Shown here: piece by piece, positions 1 through 5,216 of the stretch
How positions within the stretch are numbered: the first letter of the stretch is position 1
Layout: the number at the start of each line of letters is the position of its first letter
Source of the DNA: an uncultured Oscillibacter sp.
GTDB lineage: Bacteria > Bacillota > Clostridia > Oscillospirales > Oscillospiraceae
Length of the DNA stretch: 5,216 nt
Assembly (NCBI GenBank): GCA_910587875.1
Contig: CAJUOD010000169.1
Coordinates: 1 to 5,216 of the forward strand
Direction of reading: 5' to 3'
Notes under the pieces: generated by a model
The model's input: only the letters and a program-made list of their open reading frames with translations
What the model was told of the DNA's origin: nothing
The model's database searches: none
Made by a program: the position numbers and the translations under genes

Positions 1-1
1 G

Positions 2-355
2 GCGGTGCTGCTGGGCGTGGTCCTGCTGATCGTCGGGCTGGGGCTCCCTCTGGCCTACCTGCTGAGCTTCTCCCTCTCCCTGCGGCGGCAGATGAAGCGG
101 ATGGACCTGAGCGGGGAGCGGATCGCCTATACCCTCCGCCTGGAGCCCGGCGGCGTCCACGTCACCGCCGGAACAGAGACGGCGGACTATCCTTGGGAGA
201 CAGTCCATATGGCCTATCGGTTCTCCGGCTGCGATTATTTGTATGTAAGCGCCGGGCGGGCCTATCTGCTGCCCCACGGCCCCTCTTCGGAGAAGGTCTG
301 GGACCTGTTCCAAAGCGCGCTGCCGCCGGAGAAGCTGAAACAGATGAAATTTTAG
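2..355 (+). CDS. YcxB-like membrane protein, C-terminal part (5' truncated)
   Basis: The reading frame is open from the left edge of the window to a TAG stop, so this is the 3' portion of a longer gene. A GTG at position 5 could be read as a start, but no ribosome site is visible and it falls at the beginning of a hydrophobic helix, so it is more likely internal. The visible protein begins with one membrane segment of about 25 residues (LLGVVLLIVGLGLPLAYLL and onward), then a basic stretch (RRQMKR), then a soluble domain of about 80 residues. That domain has the pattern of the YcxB-like C-terminal domain: a beta-rich segment, a central W (YPWETVHMAYRF), an aromatic strand (CDYLYVSAGRAYLLP) and a helical tail. 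YcxB-family proteins usually have two N-terminal membrane helices, so one helix is probably missing. Function is unknown for the family. It is separated from the downstream operon by a promoter and is probably unrelated to uronate metabolism. Confidence 0.65.
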   Translation, partial: AVLLGVVLLIVGLGLPLAYLLSFSLSLRRQMKRMDLSGERIAYTLRLEPGGVHVTAGTETADYPWETVHMAYRFSGCDYLYVSAGRAYLLPHGPSSEKVWDLFQSALPPEKLKQMKF

Positions 356-399
356 GAGATCTGTACAAGATTCGGCCTCAAATTTTTTCACCCCGCCAT

Positions 400-419
400 C
401 TTGCTTTCTAGTATGCAAG
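400..419 (+). promoter_or_regulatory. Inverted repeat in the promoter spacer, possible operator
   Basis: CTTGC (400-404) and GCAAG (415-419) form a perfect 5-bp inverted repeat with a 10-base spacer, covering the -35 box and most of the spacer. The overlapping TAGTATGCAA (409-418) matches 8 of 10 positions of TTGTATACAA, a motif I associate with GntR/FCD-type regulators of sugar-acid operons. A repressor bound here would block RNA polymerase. The arms are short and chance occurrence is possible. Confidence 0.3.
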
Positions 420-428
420 TATTATAAT
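401..428 (+). promoter_or_regulatory. Sigma-A-type promoter of the uronate operon
   Basis: A perfect TATAAT (423-428) lies 16 bp downstream of TTGCTT (401-406), a fair match to TTGACA. There is no extended -10 TG. Transcription would start near 434-437, leaving a leader of about 60 bases before the aldolase start at 499. It is the only AT-rich, promoter-like stretch in the window and sits in the only sizeable intergenic gap, so it most likely drives all four downstream genes. Assignment is by consensus only. Confidence 0.65.
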
Positions 429-462
429 AGACCCAGGCTTTCCTTTCTGCTCTTAACGTAAA

Positions 463-481
463 TACGATGGATTCCATCATA
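463..481 (+). promoter_or_regulatory. Palindrome in the 5' leader, possible operator
   Basis: GATGGA (466-471) and TCCATC (473-478) form a perfect 6-bp inverted repeat around a single central T. Allowing one mismatched pair (C465/A479), the symmetry extends to 463-481, with 8 of 9 pairs matching. It lies about 30-45 bases downstream of the predicted transcription start and ends just before the ribosome site of the aldolase gene. A smaller palindrome, CGTA-AA-TACG (457-466), overlaps its left edge. The one-base centre cannot form an RNA loop well, so a protein-binding DNA site is more likely than an RNA switch. The regulator is not in the window. Confidence 0.4.
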
Positions 482-498
482 AGCAAAAGGAGATCGCC

Positions 499-1458
499 AT
501 GGATCAAATCCAGAAAACCGTATCCAACATCGGCATCATCCCTGTCATCGCCATAGAAGACGCCGCCAAGGCCGTCCCCCTGGCCCGGGCGCTGACCGCC
601 GGGGGCCTTCCCGCCGCCGAGGTTACCTTCCGAACCGCCGCCGGGGAGGAGGCCATCCGCCAGATCGCCCAGAACTGCCCCGAGGTTTTGGTGGGCGCGG
701 GCACCGTGCTGAACCTGGACCAGTGCGACCGGGCCCTGGCCGCCGGGGCGAGGTTCATCGTGTCTCCGGGGTATAACGAGGAGCTGGTGAATCACTGCAT
801 TGAAAAGGGTGTTCCCGTGTTCCCCGGCTGCGTCAACGCCTCCGACATGACCCGGGCCGTCAACGCCGGGCTGAAGGTGGTCAAGTTCTTCCCGGCGGAG
901 CAGTCCGGCGGCGTGGCTTTCCTGAAGGCCCTGGCCCCGGTCCTGCCCCTGAACTTCATGCCCACGGGAGGCGTGAACACCAGGAATCTGATGGACTACC
1001 TGTCCTTTGACCGCATCGCCGCCTGCGGCGGAACCTGGATGGTAAAGAAGGATCTCATCGAAGGGGAAAGATGGGAGGAGATCACCGCCATCTGCAAGGA
1101 CGCGGTCAAGACCATGCTGGGCTTCGAGCTGCGGCATATCGGCATCAACTGCGCCAGTGAGGAAGCGGCCATGGAGACCTCCCGGGCCTTCTCCACGGTA
1201 TTCGGCATGGCGCAGAAAACCGGCAATTCCTCCGTCTTTGCCGGGACCGCCATTGAGTGCATGAAGGCCCCCTACCTGGGGGAGCACGGACACATTGCCA
1301 TTGGGACCAACAACGTGGACCGGGCGGTCTATCACCTGGGTCTGGACGGCGTGGAGTTCGACGAGTCCACCCGGAAGACCGACACCAAGGGGCGGACCTC
1401 AGCCATTTACCTGAAAGAGACCTTCGGCGGCTTTGCCGTGCACCTGGTGCAGAAATAA
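499..1458 (+). CDS. eda: KDPG/KHG aldolase fused to a C-terminal VOC (glyoxalase-fold) domain
   Basis: This is a cytoplasmic class I aldolase that cleaves 2-keto-3-deoxy-6-phosphogluconate to pyruvate and glyceraldehyde-3-phosphate; family members often also act on 4-hydroxy-2-oxoglutarate. Residues 1 to about 205 are a complete Eda barrel: EVTFRT gives Glu41 (acid/base) and Arg45, GAGTV contains Thr69, SPG is at 89-91, VVKFFPAE contains the Schiff-base Lys129, and PTGGVN (155-160) and GGTW (177-180) close the phosphate site. Ordinary Eda proteins stop at about 205-215 residues, but this one has 319. Residues about 209-319 look like one VOC unit: RHIGINC, TAIECMKAP, GHIAIGTNNVD and GFAVHLVQK line up with the four metal-ligand strands of glyoxalase I, giving His213, Glu253, His265 and His315. 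The start is set by AAAAGGAGA at 485-493, five bases before ATG. It is first in the operon, 13 bases ahead of kdgK. The aldolase call is firm; the role of the extra domain is unknown. Confidence 0.93.
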   Translation: MDQIQKTVSNIGIIPVIAIEDAAKAVPLARALTAGGLPAAEVTFRTAAGEEAIRQIAQNCPEVLVGAGTVLNLDQCDRALAAGARFIVSPGYNEELVNHCIEKGVPVFPGCVNASDMTRAVNAGLKVVKFFPAEQSGGVAFLKALAPVLPLNFMPTGGVNTRNLMDYLSFDRIAACGGTWMVKKDLIEGERWEEITAICKDAVKTMLGFELRHIGINCASEEAAMETSRAFSTVFGMAQKTGNSSVFAGTAIECMKAPYLGEHGHIAIGTNNVDRAVYHLGLDGVEFDESTRKTDTKGRTSAIYLKETFGGFAVHLVQK

Positions 1459-1471
1459 GGAGGAGAGCGTT

Positions 1472-2500
1472 ATGGGAAAAGTCATTACCTTCGGCGAGCT
1501 GATGATCCGGCTCCAGCCCTACAACTATGAGCGCTTTGTCCAGGCAGATCACCTGGAGTTCTCCTTCGGCGGCGGCGAGGCCAACGTGGCCGTCTCCCTG
1601 GCGAACTACGGCCTGGACGCCGCTTACGTCACCAAACTCCCCGCCCACGCCATCGGCCAGGCGGCGGTGAACTCCCTGCGGCGCTACGGCGTGGACACCA
1701 GCCTCATCGTCCGGGGCGGCGACCGGGTAGGCATCTACTTCAACGAGAAGGGCGCCTCTCAGCGGGGCAGCGTCTGCATCTACGACCGGGCCCACTCCGC
1801 CATTCAGGAGGCCCAGACCTCCGATTTCGACTGGGACAAAATTTTTGACGGCGCCGAGTGGTTCCATTTCACCGGCATCACCCCGGCCCTGGGCCCCAAC
1901 GTGGTGGACGTCTGCCGGGAGGCCTGCAAGGCCGCGAAAGCCAAGGGCGTCAAGATCTCCTGTGACCTGAATTACCGGGGCAAGCTCTGGACCCGTGAAC
2001 AGGCCCGGGCCGCCATGACGGACCTCTGCCAGTATGTGGACGTGTGCATCTCCAACGAGGAAGACGCCAAAGACGTCTTTGGCATTGAGGCCGAGGCCAC
2101 GGATATCACCGCCGGAGAGATCAACCGGGAGGGCTACAAATCCGTGGCGAAACAGCTGGCGGACAAGTTCGGCTTTGAGAAGGTAGCCATCACCCTCCGG
2201 GAGTCCCACTCCGCCTTTGACAACGGCTGGAGCGCCATGCTCTACGACGTGGCCTCCGGCGAATACTGCTTCTCCAAGAAGTACGAACTCCACATCGTCG
2301 ACCGGGTAGGCGGCGGCGACAGCTTCGGCGGCGGCCTGATTTACTCCCTGCTGACGGGCAAGAGCACCCAGGCGGCGGTGGAGTTCGCCGTGGCGGCCTC
2401 TGCCCTGAAGCACTCCGTTGAGGGCGACTATAACATGGTCACGGTCTCCGAGGTGGAGAAGCTGGCCGGGGGCGACGGCTCCGGGCGCATCCAGCGATAA
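1472..2500 (+). CDS. kdgK: 2-keto-3-deoxygluconate kinase (PfkB family)
   Basis: The 342-residue product should phosphorylate KDG with ATP to KDPG, the substrate of the aldolase encoded just upstream. It has the PfkB/ribokinase layout: an N-terminal MGKVITFGELMIRL strand, the sugar-binding GGGEANVAVSLANYG motif at 33-47, the SCDLNYRGKLW segment at 163-173 typical of KDG kinases, ISNEEDAKDVFG at 193-204, and the ATP-site/anion-hole motif DRVGGGDSFGGG at 277-288, with Asp283 as the catalytic base. The length fits the family. The ATG at 1472 is preferred over an upstream in-frame GTG at 1433 because AAGGAGGAG (1457-1465) lies six bases before it and overlaps the aldolase stop codon, and because MGKVITFGEL is the expected family N-terminus. 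This arrangement suggests coupled translation with the aldolase. A different PfkB sugar-acid substrate is possible, but the neighbours favour KDG. Confidence 0.9.
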   Translation: MGKVITFGELMIRLQPYNYERFVQADHLEFSFGGGEANVAVSLANYGLDAAYVTKLPAHAIGQAAVNSLRRYGVDTSLIVRGGDRVGIYFNEKGASQRGSVCIYDRAHSAIQEAQTSDFDWDKIFDGAEWFHFTGITPALGPNVVDVCREACKAAKAKGVKISCDLNYRGKLWTREQARAAMTDLCQYVDVCISNEEDAKDVFGIEAEATDITAGEINREGYKSVAKQLADKFGFEKVAITLRESHSAFDNGWSAMLYDVASGEYCFSKKYELHIVDRVGGGDSFGGGLIYSLLTGKSTQAAVEFAVAASALKHSVEGDYNMVTVSEVEKLAGGDGSGRIQR

Positions 2501-2506
2501 TTTTTG

Positions 2507-2516
2507 AAAAGGAGAG
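2507..2516 (+). promoter_or_regulatory. Displaced ribosome binding site of uxaC
   Basis: AAAAGGAGAG (2507-2516) is a good Shine-Dalgarno sequence, but the gap from AGGAG (2510-2514) to the first uxaC ATG (2556) is 41 bases, far too long in linear form. No other purine-rich site lies closer to the start. A 34-base hairpin fills the gap; if it folds, only about 7 unpaired bases remain between the site and ATG 2556, a normal distance. Confidence 0.55.
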
Positions 2517-2550
2517 GCGCGGTCCTGGAAATCGGATTCCCGGACCGCGC
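2517..2550 (+). promoter_or_regulatory. Strong RNA hairpin between kdgK and uxaC, in the uxaC translation initiation region
   Basis: GCGCGGTCC (2517-2525) pairs perfectly with GGACCGCGC (2542-2550). After one T/C mismatch, GGAA (2527-2530) pairs with TTCC (2537-2540), leaving the hexaloop ATCGGA (2531-2536). A G-U pair (2516/2551) could extend the base. This gives 13 Watson-Crick pairs, mostly G-C. It is followed by TGTTTATGAG rather than a run of T, so it does not look like an intrinsic terminator. It lies exactly between the ribosome site and the uxaC start codon. Confidence 0.75.
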
Positions 2551-2555
2551 TGTTT

Positions 2556-3995
2556 ATGAGTATGAAAGCCTTTATGGACAAGGATTTCCTGTTGGAAACC
2601 GAAACCGCGAAGCACCTCTATCACGACTGCGCCGCCAGGATGCCTCTGGCGGACTACCACTGTCACATTTCCCCTCGGGAGATTTACGAGGACCGCCGTT
2701 TTGACAACCTCGTCGAGGTCTGGCTGGGCGGGGAGAATCCCGACGGGACTTATTTCGGCGACCACTACAAATGGCGGCTCATGCGCTCCAACGGCGTGCC
2801 CGAGGACTACGTCACCGGCTCCAAGCCCGCTTTTGAGCGCTTCCAGAAGTTCGCCGAGACGCTGGTGAAGGCCATCGGCAACCCCATGGTCCACTGGTGC
2901 AACCTGGAACTCCGGCAATTCTTCGGCTACGACAAGCCCCTGACGCCGGAGACCGCGAAGGAGTGCTGGGACTTCTGCAATGAGAAGCTGCGGACGGACC
3001 CGAACCTCACCGTCCGGGGCATCATCCAAAAGGCCAACGTGGCCATGATCGGCACCACTGACGACCCGGTGGACTCCCTGGAGTGGCACGAGAAAATCGC
3101 CGCCGACCCGACGATTGCGGTCAAGGTCTGCCCCTCCTTCCGGCCGGACAAGGCTATCAACATCTCCAAGCCCGGCTTTGCGGAGTACATGGGCAAGCTG
3201 GCGGCCAGCGTCGGCAAGGACAGCCTGGCTGCCGTGGAAGAGGTCTGCGCCGCCCTGACGGAGCGGCTGGAGTTCTTCGTCAAGCTGGGCTGCCGGGCCA
3301 GCGACCACGGCCTGGACTACGTGCCCTTCCGCCCCTGCTCCCTGGAGGAGGCCGGCGCAGCCTATCGGAAGGCCATGAAGGGGGAGGCCCTGACCCTGGA
3401 GGAGGCCGAGGGCTATCAGACCGCCATCCTCCTGCACCTGGGCCGGGAGTACCACCGCCTGGGCGTCGCCATGCAGCTCCATTACTCCTGCCTTCGGAAC
3501 ATGAACGCCCGGATGTACGCCAAAATGGGCCCGGACACCGGCTTCGATATGATCGCACAGAACACCTGCGGCGGAAGCATCGCCCAGCTCCTCTCCTCCC
3601 TGGATGAAACCGGCGAGTGCCCCAAGACCATCCTGTACTCCCTGAATCCGGCGGACAACGCCCAGCTGGGGACTCTCTTGGGCTGCTTCCAGTCTGACGA
3701 GATCCCCGGGAAGATCCAGCATGGCTCCGCCTGGTGGTTCAACGACACCAAGAGCGGCATGGAGGAGCAGATGAAATCTCTGGCGAACCTGGGCTTGCTC
3801 GGAAACTTTGTGGGCATGCTGACGGACTCCCGGTCCTTCCTTTCCTACGCCCGGCACGACTATTTCCGGCGTATCCTCTGCAACCTCATCGGCGGCTGGG
3901 TGGAAAATGGAGAGTACCCCAACGACGATAAGGCTCTGCGGGAGATTGTGGAGGGCGTGTGCTATTCCAACGCCGCCCGGTATTTCGGCCTGTAA
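2556..3995 (+). CDS. uxaC: Uronate isomerase (glucuronate/galacturonate isomerase)
   Basis: This cytoplasmic amidohydrolase-superfamily enzyme converts D-glucuronate to D-fructuronate and D-galacturonate to D-tagaturonate, the entry step of hexuronate breakdown. The 479-residue protein is full length for the family (about 465-480). Visible hallmarks are the N-terminal FMDKDFLLETETAKHLYH, the metal-site YHCH at 34-37, GDHYKWRLMR at 68-77, GTTDDP at 166-171, ASDHGLD at 248-254, QLHYSCLRNMN at 307-317, GPDTGFDMI at 325-333, TDSRSFLSY at 423-431 followed by ARHDYFRRILCNLIGGW, and a terminal AARYFGL. Two ATGs are candidate starts: 2556 (MSMKAF) and 2562 (MKAFMDKDF). The second matches the usual family N-terminus; the first is better spaced from the ribosome site if the upstream hairpin folds. 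An in-frame TGA at 2505 excludes a much longer form. It follows kdgK by 55 bases and precedes the transporter by 18, consistent with one operon. Confidence 0.96.
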   Translation: MSMKAFMDKDFLLETETAKHLYHDCAARMPLADYHCHISPREIYEDRRFDNLVEVWLGGENPDGTYFGDHYKWRLMRSNGVPEDYVTGSKPAFERFQKFAETLVKAIGNPMVHWCNLELRQFFGYDKPLTPETAKECWDFCNEKLRTDPNLTVRGIIQKANVAMIGTTDDPVDSLEWHEKIAADPTIAVKVCPSFRPDKAINISKPGFAEYMGKLAASVGKDSLAAVEEVCAALTERLEFFVKLGCRASDHGLDYVPFRPCSLEEAGAAYRKAMKGEALTLEEAEGYQTAILLHLGREYHRLGVAMQLHYSCLRNMNARMYAKMGPDTGFDMIAQNTCGGSIAQLLSSLDETGECPKTILYSLNPADNAQLGTLLGCFQSDEIPGKIQHGSAWWFNDTKSGMEEQMKSLANLGLLGNFVGMLTDSRSFLSYARHDYFRRILCNLIGGWVENGEYPNDDKALREIVEGVCYSNAARYFGL

Positions 3996-4013
3996 GAGGA
4001 GGAGCCGTAAACC

Positions 4014-5173
4014 ATGGAAATCACCGCACAGGAGCGGCAGGAGAACCTGCTGCTCCGCAACACCCTGTTTGTCTTCTTCGTCAGCGGCGCGGCCTCCCAG
4101 CCCCTGGGGTCCTTTATCCCCTTTCTGCGGGAGACCTACGGGTTCAGCTACGACCTCTCGGGCATTCTGCTCTCCTGCCAGTCGGTGGGAAACCTGCTGG
4201 CCGTCCTGGCGGCCGGGTTCCTGCCGGTCTGGCTGGGGCGGCGGAGGGCCATTCTGACCACCGCCGTCTGGATGGCTCTGGGCTATCTGATCTTCGCCAG
4301 CGGCGTGGGGACCCCGGTGCTGCTCATTGCCGCCTGCCTCATGACCGGCGTGGCCCGGGGCGGGAACTCCAACTTCTCCAACACCATGATCTCCACCCTC
4401 CCCGGCGACAAGGCCACCCGGGGCTATAACCTGCTCCACGGCTGCTTTGCCATCGGCGCGCTGCTGAGCCCCCTGCTGCTGATCTTCTGCGCGGGGCGCT
4501 GGCCCGGGCTGGGCTGGCGCATCGTGGCGGGCGTCCTGGGGCTCCTGTGCGTCAGCCAATTGGCGGTCTACACCCTGATGCCCCTGCCGCCGGAGAGGCT
4601 GGAGAAATCCCTGAAATCCGTGGATTACAGCTTCCTCAAGGTCCGGCAATTCTGGCTGGGGGCGGCGATGCTGCTCTTTTACATCTCCACGGAGTACGCC
4701 ATCGTGGGGTGGCTGGTGACCTATTTCCAGGACATCGGCGTCCTCAGCCCGGACCACTCCCAGATGATGAACAGCCTTCTCTGGCTGGTCATCTTCCTCG
4801 GGCGCATGGCGGGCGCGGCCGTCACCGGAAAGATCTCGCAAAGCCGCCTGCTGCTGATTGACGGCGTGGGCCTTTTCGCCTTCTTCCTGGTCATGTTCTT
4901 CAGCCGGACGCCGGGCCCCATCATCCTGGGCCTGGTGGGCGTGGGCTTCTTCATGGCTACCATCTATCCCACAGCCTTCGCCTTTGGCAGCGGCGCGATC
5001 CGGGGCAACGACCTGGGATGCAGCATCATGATCTTCACGGGCAGCGCCGGGGGCATCATCACCCCCGCCCTAGTGGGCTTTGTGGCAGAGTCGGCGGGCA
5101 TCCGGGCCGGGATGGGGCTGATTGTGGCCTATACCGCCTTGCTGCTGGTTTCCATCATCCTGAGCGTATTGAG
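4014..5173 (+). CDS. MFS transporter, fucose-permease-like (FHS type), 3' truncated by the contig end
   Basis: The ATG lies nine bases after AGGAGGAG (3997-4004), which directly follows the uxaC stop, so it belongs to the operon. The 386 complete codons encode a very hydrophobic inner-membrane protein compatible with 12 helices in two halves: helices before about residue 190, a charged central loop (PPERLEKSLKS, 192-202), and a second half from about 212. The loop between helices 2 and 3 carries an MFS motif A-like sequence (GFLPVWLGRRRAI, 68-80). ARGGNSNFSN (114-123), YNLLHGCFAIGALLSPLL (138-155) and FFMATIYPTAFAFG (312-325) resemble the fucose permease/FHS branch rather than the classical ExuT hexuronate transporters. 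Context suggests import of a uronate or uronate-containing sugar, probably by proton symport; the substrate is inferred. The gene has no stop: real sequence ends after codon 386 plus AG, and the following in-frame codons are adapter. Only a short C-terminal tail is probably missing. Confidence 0.85.
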
Positions 5174-5216
5174 AGATCGGAAGAGCACACGTCTGAACTC
5201 CAGTCACACAGCAAGA
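5174..5216 (+). other. Illumina TruSeq adapter plus index (sequencing artefact)
   Basis: From 5174 the sequence begins AGATCGGAAGAGC and continues as the standard TruSeq Read 1 3' adapter for 34 bases, ending in CCAGTCAC at 5207. The next eight bases, ACAGCAAG (5208-5215), sit where an i7 index belongs, and the last base A matches the first base of the adapter part that follows the index. The A at 5174 would be the A-tail base, so the genomic insert ends at 5173. This stretch should be trimmed and carries no biology. Confidence 0.98.

Noticed and set aside
356..390. Possible terminator after the YcxB-like gene, near the T-run at 383-388
   Set aside because: I could not find a convincing G-C-rich stem directly before the T-run; the nearby symmetry (ATCT-GTAC-AAGAT) is short and imperfect.
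1433..1471. Longer kdgK form starting at GTG 1433
   Set aside because: It would add 13 residues (MPCTWC...) inside the aldolase gene, has no ribosome site, and departs from the family N-terminus. The ATG at 1472 has an ideal site.
2517..2558. Reading the kdgK-uxaC hairpin as an intrinsic terminator
   Set aside because: The stem is strong, but the following bases are TGTTTATGAG, without a continuous T-run, and the start codon comes immediately afterwards. A translational or RNA-stability role fits better, though partial attenuation cannot be excluded.
1145..2581. A 478-codon open frame on the minus strand opposite kdgK and the end of the aldolase gene
   Set aside because: Same reasoning: antisense to well-supported genes, low-complexity composition, no domain. 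The 315-codon minus-strand frame at 388-1335 is rejected likewise.
2504..2704. Small 66-codon frame starting at TTG 2504, across the kdgK-uxaC gap
   Set aside because: The start lies upstream of the ribosome site rather than after it, most of the frame overlaps uxaC in another frame, and the product has no recognisable features.
3083..3607. 174-codon plus-strand frame inside uxaC
   Set aside because: It is an out-of-frame shadow of uxaC, with R-, G- and P-rich composition and no domain.
2439..4841. An 800-codon open frame on the minus strand opposite uxaC and the transporter gene
   Set aside because: It lies antisense to two clearly recognised genes, is rich in A, G, Q, P, E and H as expected from the complement of GC-rich coding DNA, and shows no recognisable domain. 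It is a codon-bias shadow.

Overview
The window looks like the end of a metagenomic or draft-genome contig from a GC-rich member of the Firmicutes (Clostridia), most plausibly a gut Oscillospiraceae-type bacterium. This is inferred from strong GGAGG-type ribosome sites before the genes, a near-consensus TATAAT promoter in an AT-richer leader, G/C-biased third codon positions, and protein sequences that resemble clostridial versions of their families. I cannot name the species from the sequence alone.

Layout, all on the + strand: (1) bases 2-355 are the 3' part of a YcxB-like membrane protein gene whose start lies outside the window. (2) Bases 356-498 are an intergenic leader with a sigma-A-type promoter (TTGCTT-16-TATAAT) and two operator-like inverted repeats. 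(3) Bases 499-5173 are a tightly packed catabolic operon: a KDPG aldolase fused to a C-terminal VOC (glyoxalase-fold) domain, a 2-keto-3-deoxygluconate kinase (kdgK), a uronate isomerase (uxaC), and a 3'-truncated MFS transporter of the fucose-permease-like type. (4) Bases 5174-5216 are not biological: they are an Illumina TruSeq adapter followed by what looks like an 8-base index.

Together the genes describe hexuronate use (glucuronate/galacturonate, for example from pectin or host glucuronides). The transporter would import a uronate or related sugar. UxaC isomerises glucuronate to fructuronate or galacturonate to tagaturonate. KdgK phosphorylates 2-keto-3-deoxygluconate (KDG), and the aldolase cleaves KDPG to pyruvate and glyceraldehyde-3-phosphate. 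The middle steps, the reductase (UxuB/UxaB) and dehydratase (UxuA/UxaA), are absent and may lie beyond the contig break.

The points most worth a second look are the aldolase-VOC fusion with an apparently intact four-ligand metal site, a strong hairpin that sits between the ribosome site and the start codon of uxaC, the transporter as a non-classical uronate permease candidate, and the adapter contamination that also creates a false protein C-terminus.
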